The notes under the pieces were generated by a model. That model made no database searches. It was not told where the DNA came from and saw only the letters and a list, made by a program, of their open reading frames with translations. Positions 31,583-39,722 of a DNA stretch of 64,000 nt are shown one piece after another. A program made the position numbers and the translations under genes. Numbering within the stretch: the stretch's first letter is position 1; each line of letters begins with the position of its first letter. The DNA comes from Streptomyces litmocidini (GTDB taxonomy: Bacteria > Actinomycetota > Actinomycetes > Streptomycetales > Streptomycetaceae), in contig NZ_BMTQ01000008.1 in assembly GCF_014649755.1 (NCBI RefSeq), positions 1 to 64,000 of the forward strand, read 5' to 3'.

Positions 31583-32970
31583 CGTGGGGTGGCTCCTGTG
31601 GGCAGGGGAAGGCGGGCGGTGACGCGGAAGCCCCCGCCGGGGCGGGGTCCCGCGCTGAACTCTCCGTGCAGCACCGCGACGCGCTCCCGCATCCCGGTCA
31701 GGCCGTAACCGGAGCCGGGGCCGGGGCTCACGCGCGCGTGGCCGGGGGCGGGGCCGCGGTCCTCGACGGTGAGGGCGAGGGTCTCGGGGAGGCGGTGGTC
31801 GACGGTGACCGTGCAGGAGTCGGCGCCGGAGTGCCGCACGACGTTGGTGACGGACTCCTGGACGATCCGGAACGCGGAGAGGTCGATGTCCGGGGGCAGC
31901 GGGCACGGGGCTCCGACCCTGCGGACGGCGACCCGGACACCGGCGCTTCCGGTGAGTTCGGCGAGCCGGTCGAGTGCGGCGAGACCCGGCATCTCGGGGA
32001 GTCCCCGGGCTTCGGCGGAGACGGCGGTACGGCCGGTGGTGACCAGGGGCGTCCCGGGGCGTTCCTCGGCCTCCCCGCCCCTGTCCCTGCCCGTGTCCTT
32101 GTCCGGGTCCGGGTCCTTGTCCGGGTCCGGGTCCTTGTCCGGGTCCGGGTCCTTGTTCGGGTCCGGGTCCTTGTCCGGGTCCGGGTCCGGGTCATCCGTA
32201 CGCAGGGCGCCGAGCATCCGGCGCAGGCCGGCGAGGGTCTCGCGGCTCGCCGCCTCGATCTCGGTGAGGGCCTGCCGGGCGGCTTCGGGCTGGGTCGCGA
32301 TGACCCGGCGGGCGGCCCCCGCCTGGAGGGCGACGATCCCCATGCTGTGGGCGACCGTGTCGTGCATCTCCCGGGCGATCCGGAGGCGTTCGGTGGTGAC
32401 GGCCTGTTCGGCGGCCTGGGCGCGGGTCTGTTCGGCGTATTCCCGGGCCTGCCCCTCCGAACGGCCGAGGAGCCAGGCCACGAGGGCGGTCAGGGCGACC
32501 GCGAGGGTGCTCGTGGTGCCGGCGCTCCAGCCGGCGAGCAGGCGGACGGCCACGTAGGCGACGAGCAGTCCGAGGGCGAGCAGGAGCGCCCGCCGTGCCT
32601 CGGGGCGGGGGCGGGCGGCGGCGATGGCGTAGAGCGCGACGTCGACCGCGAGGTACTGGGCGAAGGGGATGGCGGTGACGCCGAGGGGGGTGGAGGCGAT
32701 GACCGAGGCGACGAGGAGGTGGTTGAGGGCGGCGGTCGGACGGCGGGCGAGGAGGGCGCCGCCGCGCAGGGTGAGGAGGGTGGAGACCGCCAGCATGGCG
32801 AGGCCGTCCCAGCGCAGGATGACGAAGCCGGGGAAGACGTCCGGCTCCTCCTGGCCGGGCACGCGAATCCGGAGGAGGGCGGTGAAGACGATGCCGGCGC
32901 CCCAGGCGACGGCGGCCCACCCACCGGGGGCGACCCTCTTGTGGAACGGCGCTGACGGGGTGACGGACAT
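31579..32970 (-). CDS. Sensor histidine kinase with Asp-Pro-Lys tandem repeat linker
   Basis: A membrane kinase of 463 residues with four to five hydrophobic segments (about 18-165), a HisKA_3 dimerisation helix with the phospho-His near residue 203 (REMHDTVAHSM), and a HATPase domain from about 370 (N-box VQESVTNVVRHSG, G-box GSGYGLTGMRERV). Between them, residues 259-292 are an acidic repeat of DPDPDK units encoded by 18-bp DNA repeats. Such an insert is unusual in this kinase class. It should phosphorylate the coupled response regulator. MSVTPS at 32970 is the best start. Confidence 0.93.
   Translation of the reverse strand: MSVTPSAPFHKRVAPGGWAAVAWGAGIVFTALLRIRVPGQEEPDVFPGFVILRWDGLAMLAVSTLLTLRGGALLARRPTAALNHLLVASVIASTPLGVTAIPFAQYLAVDVALYAIAAARPRPEARRALLLALGLLVAYVAVRLLAGWSAGTTSTLAVALTALVAWLLGRSEGQAREYAEQTRAQAAEQAVTTERLRIAREMHDTVAHSMGIVALQAGAARRVIATQPEAARQALTEIEAASRETLAGLRRMLGALRTDDPDPDPDKDPDPNKDPDPDKDPDPDKDPDPDKDTGRDRGGEAEERPGTPLVTTGRTAVSAEARGLPEMPGLAALDRLAELTGSAGVRVAVRRVGAPCPLPPDIDLSAFRIVQESVTNVVRHSGADSCTVTVDHRLPETLALTVEDRGPAPGHARVSPGPGSGYGLTGMRERVAVLHGEFSAGPRPGGGFRVTARLPLPTGATPR
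32094..32193. repeat. 18-bp coding tandem repeat in the kinase gene
   Basis: On the plus strand the unit GTCCGGGTCCTTGTCCGG-like occurs about 5.5 times with one base difference (TTGTTC for TTGTCC). It encodes Asp-Pro-Asp-Pro-Asp-Lys. The unit length of 18 keeps the frame if copies are gained or lost. Confidence 0.92.
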
Positions 32971-33104
32971 GCGGTGATCGTAAGCGGCGGGCCCTCTCCC
33001 GGGCATCGGACCAGGGGTGTACGACCTGGGGTGACACGGCCCGCCGTCGATTGTCCGTGCTGGTCCGATGCCCGGCGCGGGGCCGGGACGGCACGGTTGT
33101 GTCC

Positions 33105-34013
33105 ATGATCGAAGTCAGGGAACTCACCAAGCGCTACGGCTCCACGACCGCCGTCGACGCACTCGCCTTCACCGTCCGGCCGGGCCGGGTCACCGGATTC
33201 CTCGGCCCCAACGGATCGGGCAAGAGCACCACCTTGCGGATGATCCTGGGGCTGCACACGCCGACGAGCGGCTCGGTGACCGTCGACGGCCGGCCGTTCA
33301 CGGACCGGCCGCGCGGCCTGCGGCACGTCGGCGCGCTCCTCGACGCCGGGGACGTGCACGGCGGCCGCACCGCGCGGGCGCACCTGGCGGTCCTGGCGCG
33401 CAGCAACCGCCTCCCGCTCTCCCGGGTCGACGAGGTCCTGGAGGAGGTCGGGTTGGCGGGGGCGGCCGAGCGCCGGATCGGCGGGTACTCGCTGGGCATG
33501 CGGCAACGGCTCGGCATCGCCGGGGCACTGCTCGGCGACCCGCCGGTGCTGCTGTTCGACGAGCCGCTGAACGGCCTCGACCCGGAAGGCGTGAAATGGG
33601 TGCGGGGACTGTTCCGGCGGCTGGCGGCGGAGGGCCGCACGGTCTTCGTGTCGAGTCATCTGATGACGGAGATGGAGCACACGGCGGACGAGTTGGTGGT
33701 CATCGGCCGGGGAGCGCTGATCGCGGCGGAGAGCCTGTCGGAGTTCGCCGCGCGGGGCAGGCGCCTGAGCGTGACGGTGGGCACTCCGGACCGGGTGCGC
33801 CTGACGGCGTTGCTGCTCGGGGAGGGCGCGGAGGTCGAGGAGGAGGCCGGTCTGCTGACGGTGACCGGGCTCTCGGCGGCCCGCGTCGGCGAACTGGCCC
33901 TGGCGCACCGGGTACTGCTCGACCAGCTCACCTCCCGTACGGCCTCCCTGGAGGAGGCGTTCATGGAACTGACCGCCGACAGCGTCGAGTACCCGGCAGG
34001 AGACGCCCGATGA
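33105..34013 (+). CDS. ABC transporter ATP-binding protein
   Basis: A 302-residue ATPase of the drug/antibiotic exporter type. Walker A is GPNGSGKST, the signature is YSLGMRQRLGIAGAL, Walker B is VLLFDEPLNGLD, and the switch His is in SSHLM. After the nucleotide-binding domain (to about 215) is the usual small C-terminal domain. It forms a transporter with the next gene, which overlaps its stop by four bases. The divergent NarL-type two-component pair is the likely regulator. This layout is like bacitracin or peptide-resistance modules, but the substrate is unknown. Confidence 0.95.
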   Translation: MIEVRELTKRYGSTTAVDALAFTVRPGRVTGFLGPNGSGKSTTLRMILGLHTPTSGSVTVDGRPFTDRPRGLRHVGALLDAGDVHGGRTARAHLAVLARSNRLPLSRVDEVLEEVGLAGAAERRIGGYSLGMRQRLGIAGALLGDPPVLLFDEPLNGLDPEGVKWVRGLFRRLAAEGRTVFVSSHLMTEMEHTADELVVIGRGALIAAESLSEFAARGRRLSVTVGTPDRVRLTALLLGEGAEVEEEAGLLTVTGLSAARVGELALAHRVLLDQLTSRTASLEEAFMELTADSVEYPAGDAR

Positions 34014-34855
34014 CGACCCTCGATCTTCCCGTGGCCTCCGTGGTGGAGGAGCCCCGTGCCCGTTTCCGTGACCTGGTGGGGTCGGAGTGGCTGAAGCTGT
34101 GGTCGCTGCGTTCGACGGGCTGGTCGCTGCTGCTCGGCGCGCTCGTCGTGGTCGCCTTCGACTTCGGCACCGCCTGGGACCACTACCGCTACTGGTTCCA
34201 GTACGACGAGGGGAGCCGGGCCGCGTTCGTCGCGAACGACATGGCGCTGTGGGACGCCTTCACGTACAACGCGGCGCTGGTCCTGATCCTCGCCTCGGCC
34301 GCCATGGGGGCGGTCGCGGTGGTCGGCGAGTACGGCAGCGGACTGATCCGTACGACGTTCACGGCGGTGCCGGCACGGAGCGCGCTCATGGCCGCGAAGG
34401 TGCTGGTCGTGGCGGCGGTGCAGGCCGTGTTCGGGGCGGTGGCGGCCCTCGGGTCGTTCTGGTCGACGCAGGCGATGCTGTCGGCCCGGGACGTCGGGCT
34501 GCCGATCACCCACCCGGGGGCGGGGCGCATCGTGGTGGCCTCGGCCCTGCTCGCCCCGGTGTGCGCGGTGGCCGGGATGGCGGTCGGCGCGCTGCTGCGG
34601 AAGGGCGCGGTGTCGATCGTCGGCTCCGTGGTCCTGCTCCTGCTGCTGCCCGCGGTGCTCTCGGACCGGCGTCACCTGACGGCGGTGCTCGCGCACGCGA
34701 CGCCGTTGCACGCCTGGCAGCGGCTCGGGGACGCGGGGCCGCCCGCCGAGGAGTTGTTCCCCTGGTCGGCGGGCGGCGCGTGGCTGGTGTTCGCCCTGTG
34801 GGCGCTGGGCGGGGCGGCGGTGACGGTCCTCGCGGTGCGGGGCCGGGACCAGTAG
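34010..34855 (+). CDS. ABC transporter permease
   Basis: A 281-residue inner-membrane permease of the ABC-2 type with six hydrophobic helices. The amphipathic EWLKLWSLRSTGWSLLLGALVVVAF start and the GEYGSGLIRTTFTAVPARSALMAAK loop are typical for the partner of DrrA-like ATPases in Streptomyces. ATG overlaps the ATPase stop (ATGA), so translation is coupled. A larger than usual extracytoplasmic loop follows the first helix (HYRYWFQYDEGSRAAFVANDM). It would expel a hydrophobic compound or peptide. Confidence 0.92.
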   Translation: MTTLDLPVASVVEEPRARFRDLVGSEWLKLWSLRSTGWSLLLGALVVVAFDFGTAWDHYRYWFQYDEGSRAAFVANDMALWDAFTYNAALVLILASAAMGAVAVVGEYGSGLIRTTFTAVPARSALMAAKVLVVAAVQAVFGAVAALGSFWSTQAMLSARDVGLPITHPGAGRIVVASALLAPVCAVAGMAVGALLRKGAVSIVGSVVLLLLLPAVLSDRRHLTAVLAHATPLHAWQRLGDAGPPAEELFPWSAGGAWLVFALWALGGAAVTVLAVRGRDQ

Positions 34856-34858
34856 GGG

Positions 34859-35716
34859 TCACCTGGGGCGCCGCAGCCGGCGGAGGACGAGGTGCTCGTG
34901 GACGAGGCGCCCGGCGAGGGCGCCTCCGTACACGACGAAGCCGACGCCGACGAGCCAGGACTGGAGGACGAGGACGGTGCCGAACTGACCGTACGTCACG
35001 GCGTTCGAGGCGATCAGCGGGGAGAAGACGAGCTGTGAGAAGACCCGCAGCCCGAGCAGCCCGAGGGCCGTGAGCACGCCGCCGGGGGCGAGGGCGCGCC
35101 AGCGGATGCGGCCGCAGAGCAGGAAGCGCTGGGACCACCAGAAGAAGACGAAGGTGCCGAGGAGGTCGCCGAGGGCGACGAGGGCGGTGACGCCCGCCGA
35201 CGCGTTCTCGGGGGTGGGGAAGGCGACGAAGAGCAGCAGGGACGCGATGAGGACGCCGAGCCAGACGACGTGCCGCCACATGGTGTGCCAGCGGGCGGTG
35301 GGGAGGTCCCAGACCCGCTCGTACCCGGTCTGTACGGCGGATCCGAAGGTGACGCCGAAGGCTGCGAGGGCGGCGAGGCCGAAGGCGGTGGTGCGTTGCA
35401 GTGCCTGTCCCGGCTGGCCGAAGAGCCGTTCCACCTCCTCCTGGGAGACCTCGGAGACGCCGAGGCCCTGGACGAGCCAGCGGGCGAAGCCGTGGCCGCT
35501 GGCGAGGTCGGCCGCGGCGATGACGATGAGCAGGGGGACGAGGGTGAGGAGGCTGAGCGCCGCGAAGCCCATGGCGCGGTGCATGAGTTCCATGGCCCGG
35601 CCGCGGCTCCAGGCGAGGCCGACCGAGGAGGCAAGCACGCGCGCGTGGAGCCGTGCGAACCAGTGGCCGTGTTCGGCGGGGGCACCGCCGCGCGGCGGAC
35701 CGGGTGTGGAGGGCAT
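34859..35716 (-). CDS. YihY/BrkB-family membrane protein
   Basis: A 285-residue integral membrane protein with six helices. The start HARVLASSVGLAWSRGRAMELMHRAMGFAALSLLTLVPLLIVIAAAD and the PNEN-like FPTPEN loop are the usual marks of the YihY/virulence factor BrkB family (once misannotated as ribonuclease BN). Its transport or structural role is unknown. It converges on the ABC permease with a three-base gap. Confidence 0.87.
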   Translation of the reverse strand: MPSTPGPPRGGAPAEHGHWFARLHARVLASSVGLAWSRGRAMELMHRAMGFAALSLLTLVPLLIVIAAADLASGHGFARWLVQGLGVSEVSQEEVERLFGQPGQALQRTTAFGLAALAAFGVTFGSAVQTGYERVWDLPTARWHTMWRHVVWLGVLIASLLLFVAFPTPENASAGVTALVALGDLLGTFVFFWWSQRFLLCGRIRWRALAPGGVLTALGLLGLRVFSQLVFSPLIASNAVTYGQFGTVLVLQSWLVGVGFVVYGGALAGRLVHEHLVLRRLRRPR

Positions 35717-35788
35717 GCCTGGTGAGGTACCCGGCGGGACGCCGGGACATCTCAGGGGTGGGGCCGAACGGGTGGGCGGTTCCCGGAT

Positions 35789-35920
35789 CGGAGCAGGGGG
35801 CGGCCTCGGCCCGGGCGAGGGGACGGCCCTCGGCCCGGGTCAGGGAGGCATCCCGGAGCGGAGCAGGGGGACGGCCCTCGGCCCGGGTCGGGGAGCCGTC
35901 CCGGCTCGGGTCACCGGGAC
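35789..35920. repeat. Imperfect tandem repeats near the HxlR gene end
   Basis: GGGGACGGCCCTCGGCCCGGGT and close variants occur three times, interleaved with CGGAGCGGAGCAGG copies, between the BrkB and HxlR genes. The repeat reaches to the HxlR stop codon. Confidence 0.6.
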
Positions 35921-36387
35921 GGGAGCGGGCGGGCGCCGGGGCCGGGGCGGACGGTGACGTCACGGGCGGTGAGGGTGGCCCGTTCCTCGCCCTCGCACTG
36001 GACGACGACGCGGACGGGGGCGCCGCAGTCGGCGTGCCGGATGTCGAGGACCGGGCCCTCGGGCTCGGCGGCGTGGGTGTCGCCCCACTGCTTGAGGGCG
36101 AGGAGCACGGGCCAGAGGTCGACGCCCTTGCGGGTGAGCCGGTACTCGTTGCGGGTGCGGGCGCCGGGTTCGCGGTAGGGCTCGCTGCGCAGGACCCCGG
36201 CGGCGACGAGCTTGCGGAGGCGGTCGGCGAGGACGGCTTCCGAAAGGCCGAGGTGGTGGCGGAACTCCTCGTACCGGCGGACGCCGTTGAAGGCCTCGCG
36301 CAGGATGAGCAGGCTCCATTTCTCGCCCACGACGTCCAGGGCACGGCGGACCGGGCAGTTCTCCGTATCCGTCTCCAGCCAGTTCAT
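35911..36387 (-). CDS. HxlR-family transcriptional regulator
   Basis: A 158-residue winged-helix regulator. CPVRRALDVVGEKWSLLILREAF contains the conserved redox-type Cys near residue 11 and the helix-turn-helix start; RRYEEFRHHLGLSEAVLADRLRKLVAAG and YRLTRKGVDLWPVL complete the fold. The tail from residue 110 adds a Cys-containing beta extension (DIRHADCGAPVRVVVQCEGEE) common in this branch. It is divergent from the thioesterase gene, with two CAGCTG palindromes in the shared promoter region, and is very likely its repressor. Confidence 0.92.
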   Translation of the reverse strand: MNWLETDTENCPVRRALDVVGEKWSLLILREAFNGVRRYEEFRHHLGLSEAVLADRLRKLVAAGVLRSEPYREPGARTRNEYRLTRKGVDLWPVLLALKQWGDTHAAEPEGPVLDIRHADCGAPVRVVVQCEGEERATLTARDVTVRPGPGARPLPSR

Positions 36388-36398
36388 CCGCCCACTGT

Positions 36399-36446
36399 AG
36401 CCAGCTGGCTCTGTCGTTGACAGTCAGCTGACACGACAGCTAGCTT
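36399..36446. promoter_or_regulatory. Twin-palindrome operator over divergent promoters
   Basis: AGCCAGCTGGCT (36399-36410) and GTCAGCTGAC (36423-36432) are perfect palindromes with centres 23 bases apart. The second lies in the spacer of a promoter TTGACA (36417-36422), 18 bases, TAGCTT (36441-36446) facing the thioesterase. The first abuts a TACAGT -10 box facing the HxlR gene. Confidence 0.65.
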
Positions 36447-36485
36447 CGCCATACAGAGTCAGATGGTCGGCGGAGTGGAGTGGTG

Positions 36486-36977
36486 ATGGGGCGGTCACGC
36501 ACGGTCGAGTGGGAGGACGCCGGGGCCACCGCGCGCGCCGCGAGGTCGATGGCGGGCATCGACTTCCTGCGGGAGATGGTGGCGGGCCGACTGCCCGGGC
36601 CGCCGATCGCCGCCCTGCTCGGCTTCACCCTGGAGGAGGTCGAGCCGGGGCACGCGGTGTTCGTACTCGAACCCGGCGAAGAGCACTACAACCCGATCGG
36701 CAGCGTGCACGGCGGGGTCTACGCGACCCTGCTCGACTCGGCCGCGGGCTGCGCGGTGCACAGCACGCTCCCGCAGGGCACGGCGTACACCTCGCTCGAC
36801 CTGTCGACCCGTTTCCTCCGCCCGGTCACGATGGACACGGGCAAGATCCGGGCCGTCGGCACCGTGCTGTCGCAGGGGCGCCGCACGGCACTGGCGGAGG
36901 CCGCCCTGTACGACGCGGAGGACCGGCTCCTCGCCCACGCGACGAGCACGTGCATGCTCTTCCCGGTCCCCTCGTAA
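36486..36977 (+). CDS. PaaI-family hotdog thioesterase
   Basis: A 163-residue hotdog-fold acyl-CoA thioesterase. The catalytic strand and helix NPIGSVHGGVYATLLDSAAGCAV and the SLDLSTRFLRPVTMDTGKIRAVG strands match the PaaI/HGG group. It would release free CoA from aryl or short acyl-CoA esters. Two GTG codons at 36480 and 36483 are also in frame, but GGAG spacing favours ATG 36486. It is divergent from and probably repressed by the HxlR protein. Confidence 0.88.
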   Translation: MGRSRTVEWEDAGATARAARSMAGIDFLREMVAGRLPGPPIAALLGFTLEEVEPGHAVFVLEPGEEHYNPIGSVHGGVYATLLDSAAGCAVHSTLPQGTAYTSLDLSTRFLRPVTMDTGKIRAVGTVLSQGRRTALAEAALYDAEDRLLAHATSTCMLFPVPS

Positions 36978-36998
36978 CCCCGCCGTTCCCCGGGGAGG

Positions 36999-37364
36999 TC
37001 AGCGGGTGCCGGGGACCGGGAGGGTGCGGGTGCAGCCGTCCGGGGCGACGTCGGGGACGCCGTTGGCCTGGAGGGCGGCGCTCACCAGGGTGGCGAGCAG
37101 GTCGATGTCCGAGCCCATGTCCAGACGGACCGTCACCCAGCCCGATCCGGCCCGCAGCCGGACCGCGCTCGACCCGAGGAGGGCCGGGCGCAGCTTCGCG
37201 ACCATGGCGCGCGTGAGATGGACGTCCGCCTCGTGTTCACCGTGGAAGTGGACGATCTCCTGCGTCCCGCTGCCCAGTCCGAGCTCGGCGCCGCAATGGG
37301 CGCGGCCGGGGATCAGCGAGGGCCAGCTCATCAGACGTTCACTGGCATGCCTGGCCGTGTTCAT
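36999..37364 (-). CDS. Luciferase-domain (DUF5519) protein
   Basis: A 121-residue protein of the DUF5519 family, named for a resemblance to a domain in eukaryotic luciferase proteins. The string SWPSLIPGRAHCGAELGLGSGTQEIVHFHGEHEADVHLT is highly characteristic. The function is unknown. There is no signal peptide. ATG 37364 is taken as start; an upstream ATG at 37397 would add a low-complexity extension. Confidence 0.8.
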   Translation of the reverse strand: MNTARHASERLMSWPSLIPGRAHCGAELGLGSGTQEIVHFHGEHEADVHLTRAMVAKLRPALLGSSAVRLRAGSGWVTVRLDMGSDIDLLATLVSAALQANGVPDVAPDGCTRTLPVPGTR

Positions 37365-37500
37365 ACGAGGAGCGTGCCGGGCCGCGGGGCCGTGCACAAG
37401 CGTCCTGCCGCAACAATCCCGCCGCGGCGCGAAACAGACCGTCGGCGGGGGTGGCGTGACCCTCCGTCACGGCTGCGCGTGGGGGTGGGGTGACTCCGCG

Positions 37501-38670
37501 TCACGGCGTGGGGCGGGCGCGGACGCGGGCGGCGAGGACGGCCACGTCGTCCTCCGCGTGATGCGCGCCGAGGCGGTGGAGCACCTCTTCGACGACCTGC
37601 TCGGGGCCGGAGCCGGCGGGGAGCCGGAGGGCGGCGAGGCGGGCGAGCGACAGGTCGATGTCCTCCCCGCGCCGCTCCACGAGGCCGTCGGTGAAGATCA
37701 GCAGGGTCTCGCCGGGAGGGAGCGGGCGCGTGGTGGGTTCGTAGCCTCCGACGCCGGTGCCCAGCGGCGGTCCCACGGGGAGGTCGACGATCCGGGCGGA
37801 GCCGTCCGGGCCGAACACGGCGGGCGGCAGATGCCCGGCGCTGGCGAAGGTCGCGGTGCCGCGCCCCGGATCCACCTGGACGAGCAGGCAGGTGGCGGGG
37901 CGGCGGGCATCGTCCTCGGCGACCACCGAGTCGAGGTGGCGCAGCACCCGGTGCGGCGGCAGGTCGGTCGCGGCGGCCTCGCGGAGCGCGGTGCGGTAGG
38001 CGTTCATGTCGACGGCCGCGTCGAGCCCGTGGCCCATCACGTCGCCGACGACGAGAAGGCTGCGGCCGAAGTGGAGGCGCACGGTCTCGAACCAGTCGCC
38101 GCCCACGAGGGCGCGGGGGCCCGCCGGGAGGTAGCCGCCCGCGATCTCCAGGTTGGGGTGCGGCCGGCCGGGTTCGGCGACGAGGGCGCGCTGGAGGTGG
38201 AGCGCGGTGTCCTCGGTGGCGACGAGACGGCGTGCGTGACCGAGGTGCCGGGCGGCCAGCCGGGCGGCCTGCCGGAGGACCGCGACCTCGTCTGCCGAGA
38301 AGCCGGGTCCGTGGCGCGTGACGCTCACGGTCCCGAGGGGGGCCTCGTCGTGGACGGCGAGGGGGACGGCGAGACCGGGGGCGTCCGGGGGCACGGCGGC
38401 GGCCCGGGGCTCGTCGGCCCCCGCACGGGAGGCCCGGGAGACGGCCGGGGCAGGGGCTCCGGGGGGCGGGGGGCCGGTCGAGGCCGCGCGGCGGGCCGGG
38501 GCTCCCGGTGCGTCGAGCAGGTCGACCGTGACGCCGCCGTGGAGGTGGCGGGCGAGGAAGGCCGCGAGTTCACGGCAGGTGGTCGTCTCGTCGAGCGTCG
38601 TGCCGATCTCGCCGATCGCCTGCTCCAGGGCCCGCACCCTGGCCAGGAGGACCTCGTCCCGTTCCGTCAC
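37501..38670 (-). CDS. SpoIIE/PP2C-type phosphatase with GAF domain
   Basis: A 389-residue cytoplasmic phosphatase. Residues 1-160 form a short coiled start plus a GAF-like domain interrupted by an Ala/Pro-rich stretch; residues 190-385 are the SpoIIE domain with GGDWFETV, GDVMGHGLDAAV, IFTDGLVERR and AEDDVAVLA. It should dephosphorylate an anti-anti-sigma factor in a partner-switching circuit. GTG 38670 follows GGTGGAGGTGTC. It is divergent from the MoxR ATPase gene. No anti-sigma kinase is nearby. Confidence 0.9.
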   Translation of the reverse strand: MTERDEVLLARVRALEQAIGEIGTTLDETTTCRELAAFLARHLHGGVTVDLLDAPGAPARRAASTGPPPPGAPAPAVSRASRAGADEPRAAAVPPDAPGLAVPLAVHDEAPLGTVSVTRHGPGFSADEVAVLRQAARLAARHLGHARRLVATEDTALHLQRALVAEPGRPHPNLEIAGGYLPAGPRALVGGDWFETVRLHFGRSLLVVGDVMGHGLDAAVDMNAYRTALREAAATDLPPHRVLRHLDSVVAEDDARRPATCLLVQVDPGRGTATFASAGHLPPAVFGPDGSARIVDLPVGPPLGTGVGGYEPTTRPLPPGETLLIFTDGLVERRGEDIDLSLARLAALRLPAGSGPEQVVEEVLHRLGAHHAEDDVAVLAARVRARPTP

Positions 38671-38852
38671 GACACCTCCACCGCCGTGCGGGCCTCCGGG
38701 TCGCGCACCCGGTCCCCCCATTGCACCACCGCCCGGCCGCCCCACGCTCGGCACGGAGCCCGCGCGGGACGGTTGTGCGGTGGCGCCCGATCTGATCGAG
38801 TACAGCCGAGGCTACTGGCCAGTAAGAGATTCCGCTTCCCCGGGGGACAGCC

Positions 38853-39722
38853 ATGACGACCGGATTCTTCACCTCCGTCGACGACGTCGCCGAACGGCTC
38901 GCCGCGACCGGCTACCTGGCGTCGCCGGCCGTCGCCACCACCGTCTTCCTCGCCGACCGCCTGGGCAAGCCGCTGCTCGTCGAGGGCCCGGCCGGCGTCG
39001 GCAAGACACAGCTCGCCAAGGCCGTCACCGAGGTCACGGGGGCGCGGCTGGTCCGGCTGCAGTGCTACGAGGGCGTGGACGAGTCCCGCGCGCTGTACGA
39101 GTGGAACCACGCCAAGCAGCTGCTGCGCATCACGGCCGGGCGGGGCGAGTCCTGGGACGAGACGCGGACGGACGTCTTCGGCGAGGAGTTCCTGCTCCCC
39201 CGGCCGCTGCTCACCGCGATCCGCTCCGAGGAGCCGACGGTGCTGCTCGTCGACGAGACCGACAAGGCCGACGTCGAGGTGGAGGGACTGCTCCTGGAGG
39301 TGCTCAGCGACTTCCAGGTGACCGTGCCCGAGCTCGGCACGATCATGGCGACGCGGCGGCCGTTCACCGTACTCACCTCGAACGCCAGCCGCGAACTGTC
39401 CGAGGCGCTGCGCCGCCGCTGTCTCTTCCTGCACATCGGTTTCCCCGAGGAGGAGCTGGAGCGCAGGATCGTGACCCTCAAGGTCCCCGGCCTCGACGCC
39501 GAACTCGCCGCGTCCGTCGTGCGGGTCGTGGGGGCGCTGCGGGCGATGGACCTGCGGAAGGCTCCGTCCGTGTCGGAGACGATCGACTGGGCCCGCACGC
39601 TGCTCGCGCTCGGCGCGGACCGGCTGGACGAGCGGATCGTACGGGAGACCCTCGGCGTCCTCCTCAAGCACCAGGAGGACATCGTGAAGGCGGCGGCCGG
39701 GCTCGACCTGGACGTGGCGTGA
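38853..39722 (+). CDS. MoxR-type AAA ATPase
   Basis: A 289-residue AAA+ ATPase of the MoxR/CoxD group. Walker A is EGPAGVGKTQLAK (about 44-55), Walker B VLLVDETDKAD, sensor 1 TSNASRELSEALRRRCLF; the arginine finger is in RRRC. MoxR proteins work as chaperones that load metal or assemble complexes together with a VWA protein. The following VWA gene overlaps by four bases (GTGA), so this is a MoxR-VWA pair. The enzyme that the pair matures is not encoded next to it. Confidence 0.93.
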   Translation: MTTGFFTSVDDVAERLAATGYLASPAVATTVFLADRLGKPLLVEGPAGVGKTQLAKAVTEVTGARLVRLQCYEGVDESRALYEWNHAKQLLRITAGRGESWDETRTDVFGEEFLLPRPLLTAIRSEEPTVLLVDETDKADVEVEGLLLEVLSDFQVTVPELGTIMATRRPFTVLTSNASRELSEALRRRCLFLHIGFPEEELERRIVTLKVPGLDAELAASVVRVVGALRAMDLRKAPSVSETIDWARTLLALGADRLDERIVRETLGVLLKHQEDIVKAAAGLDLDVA

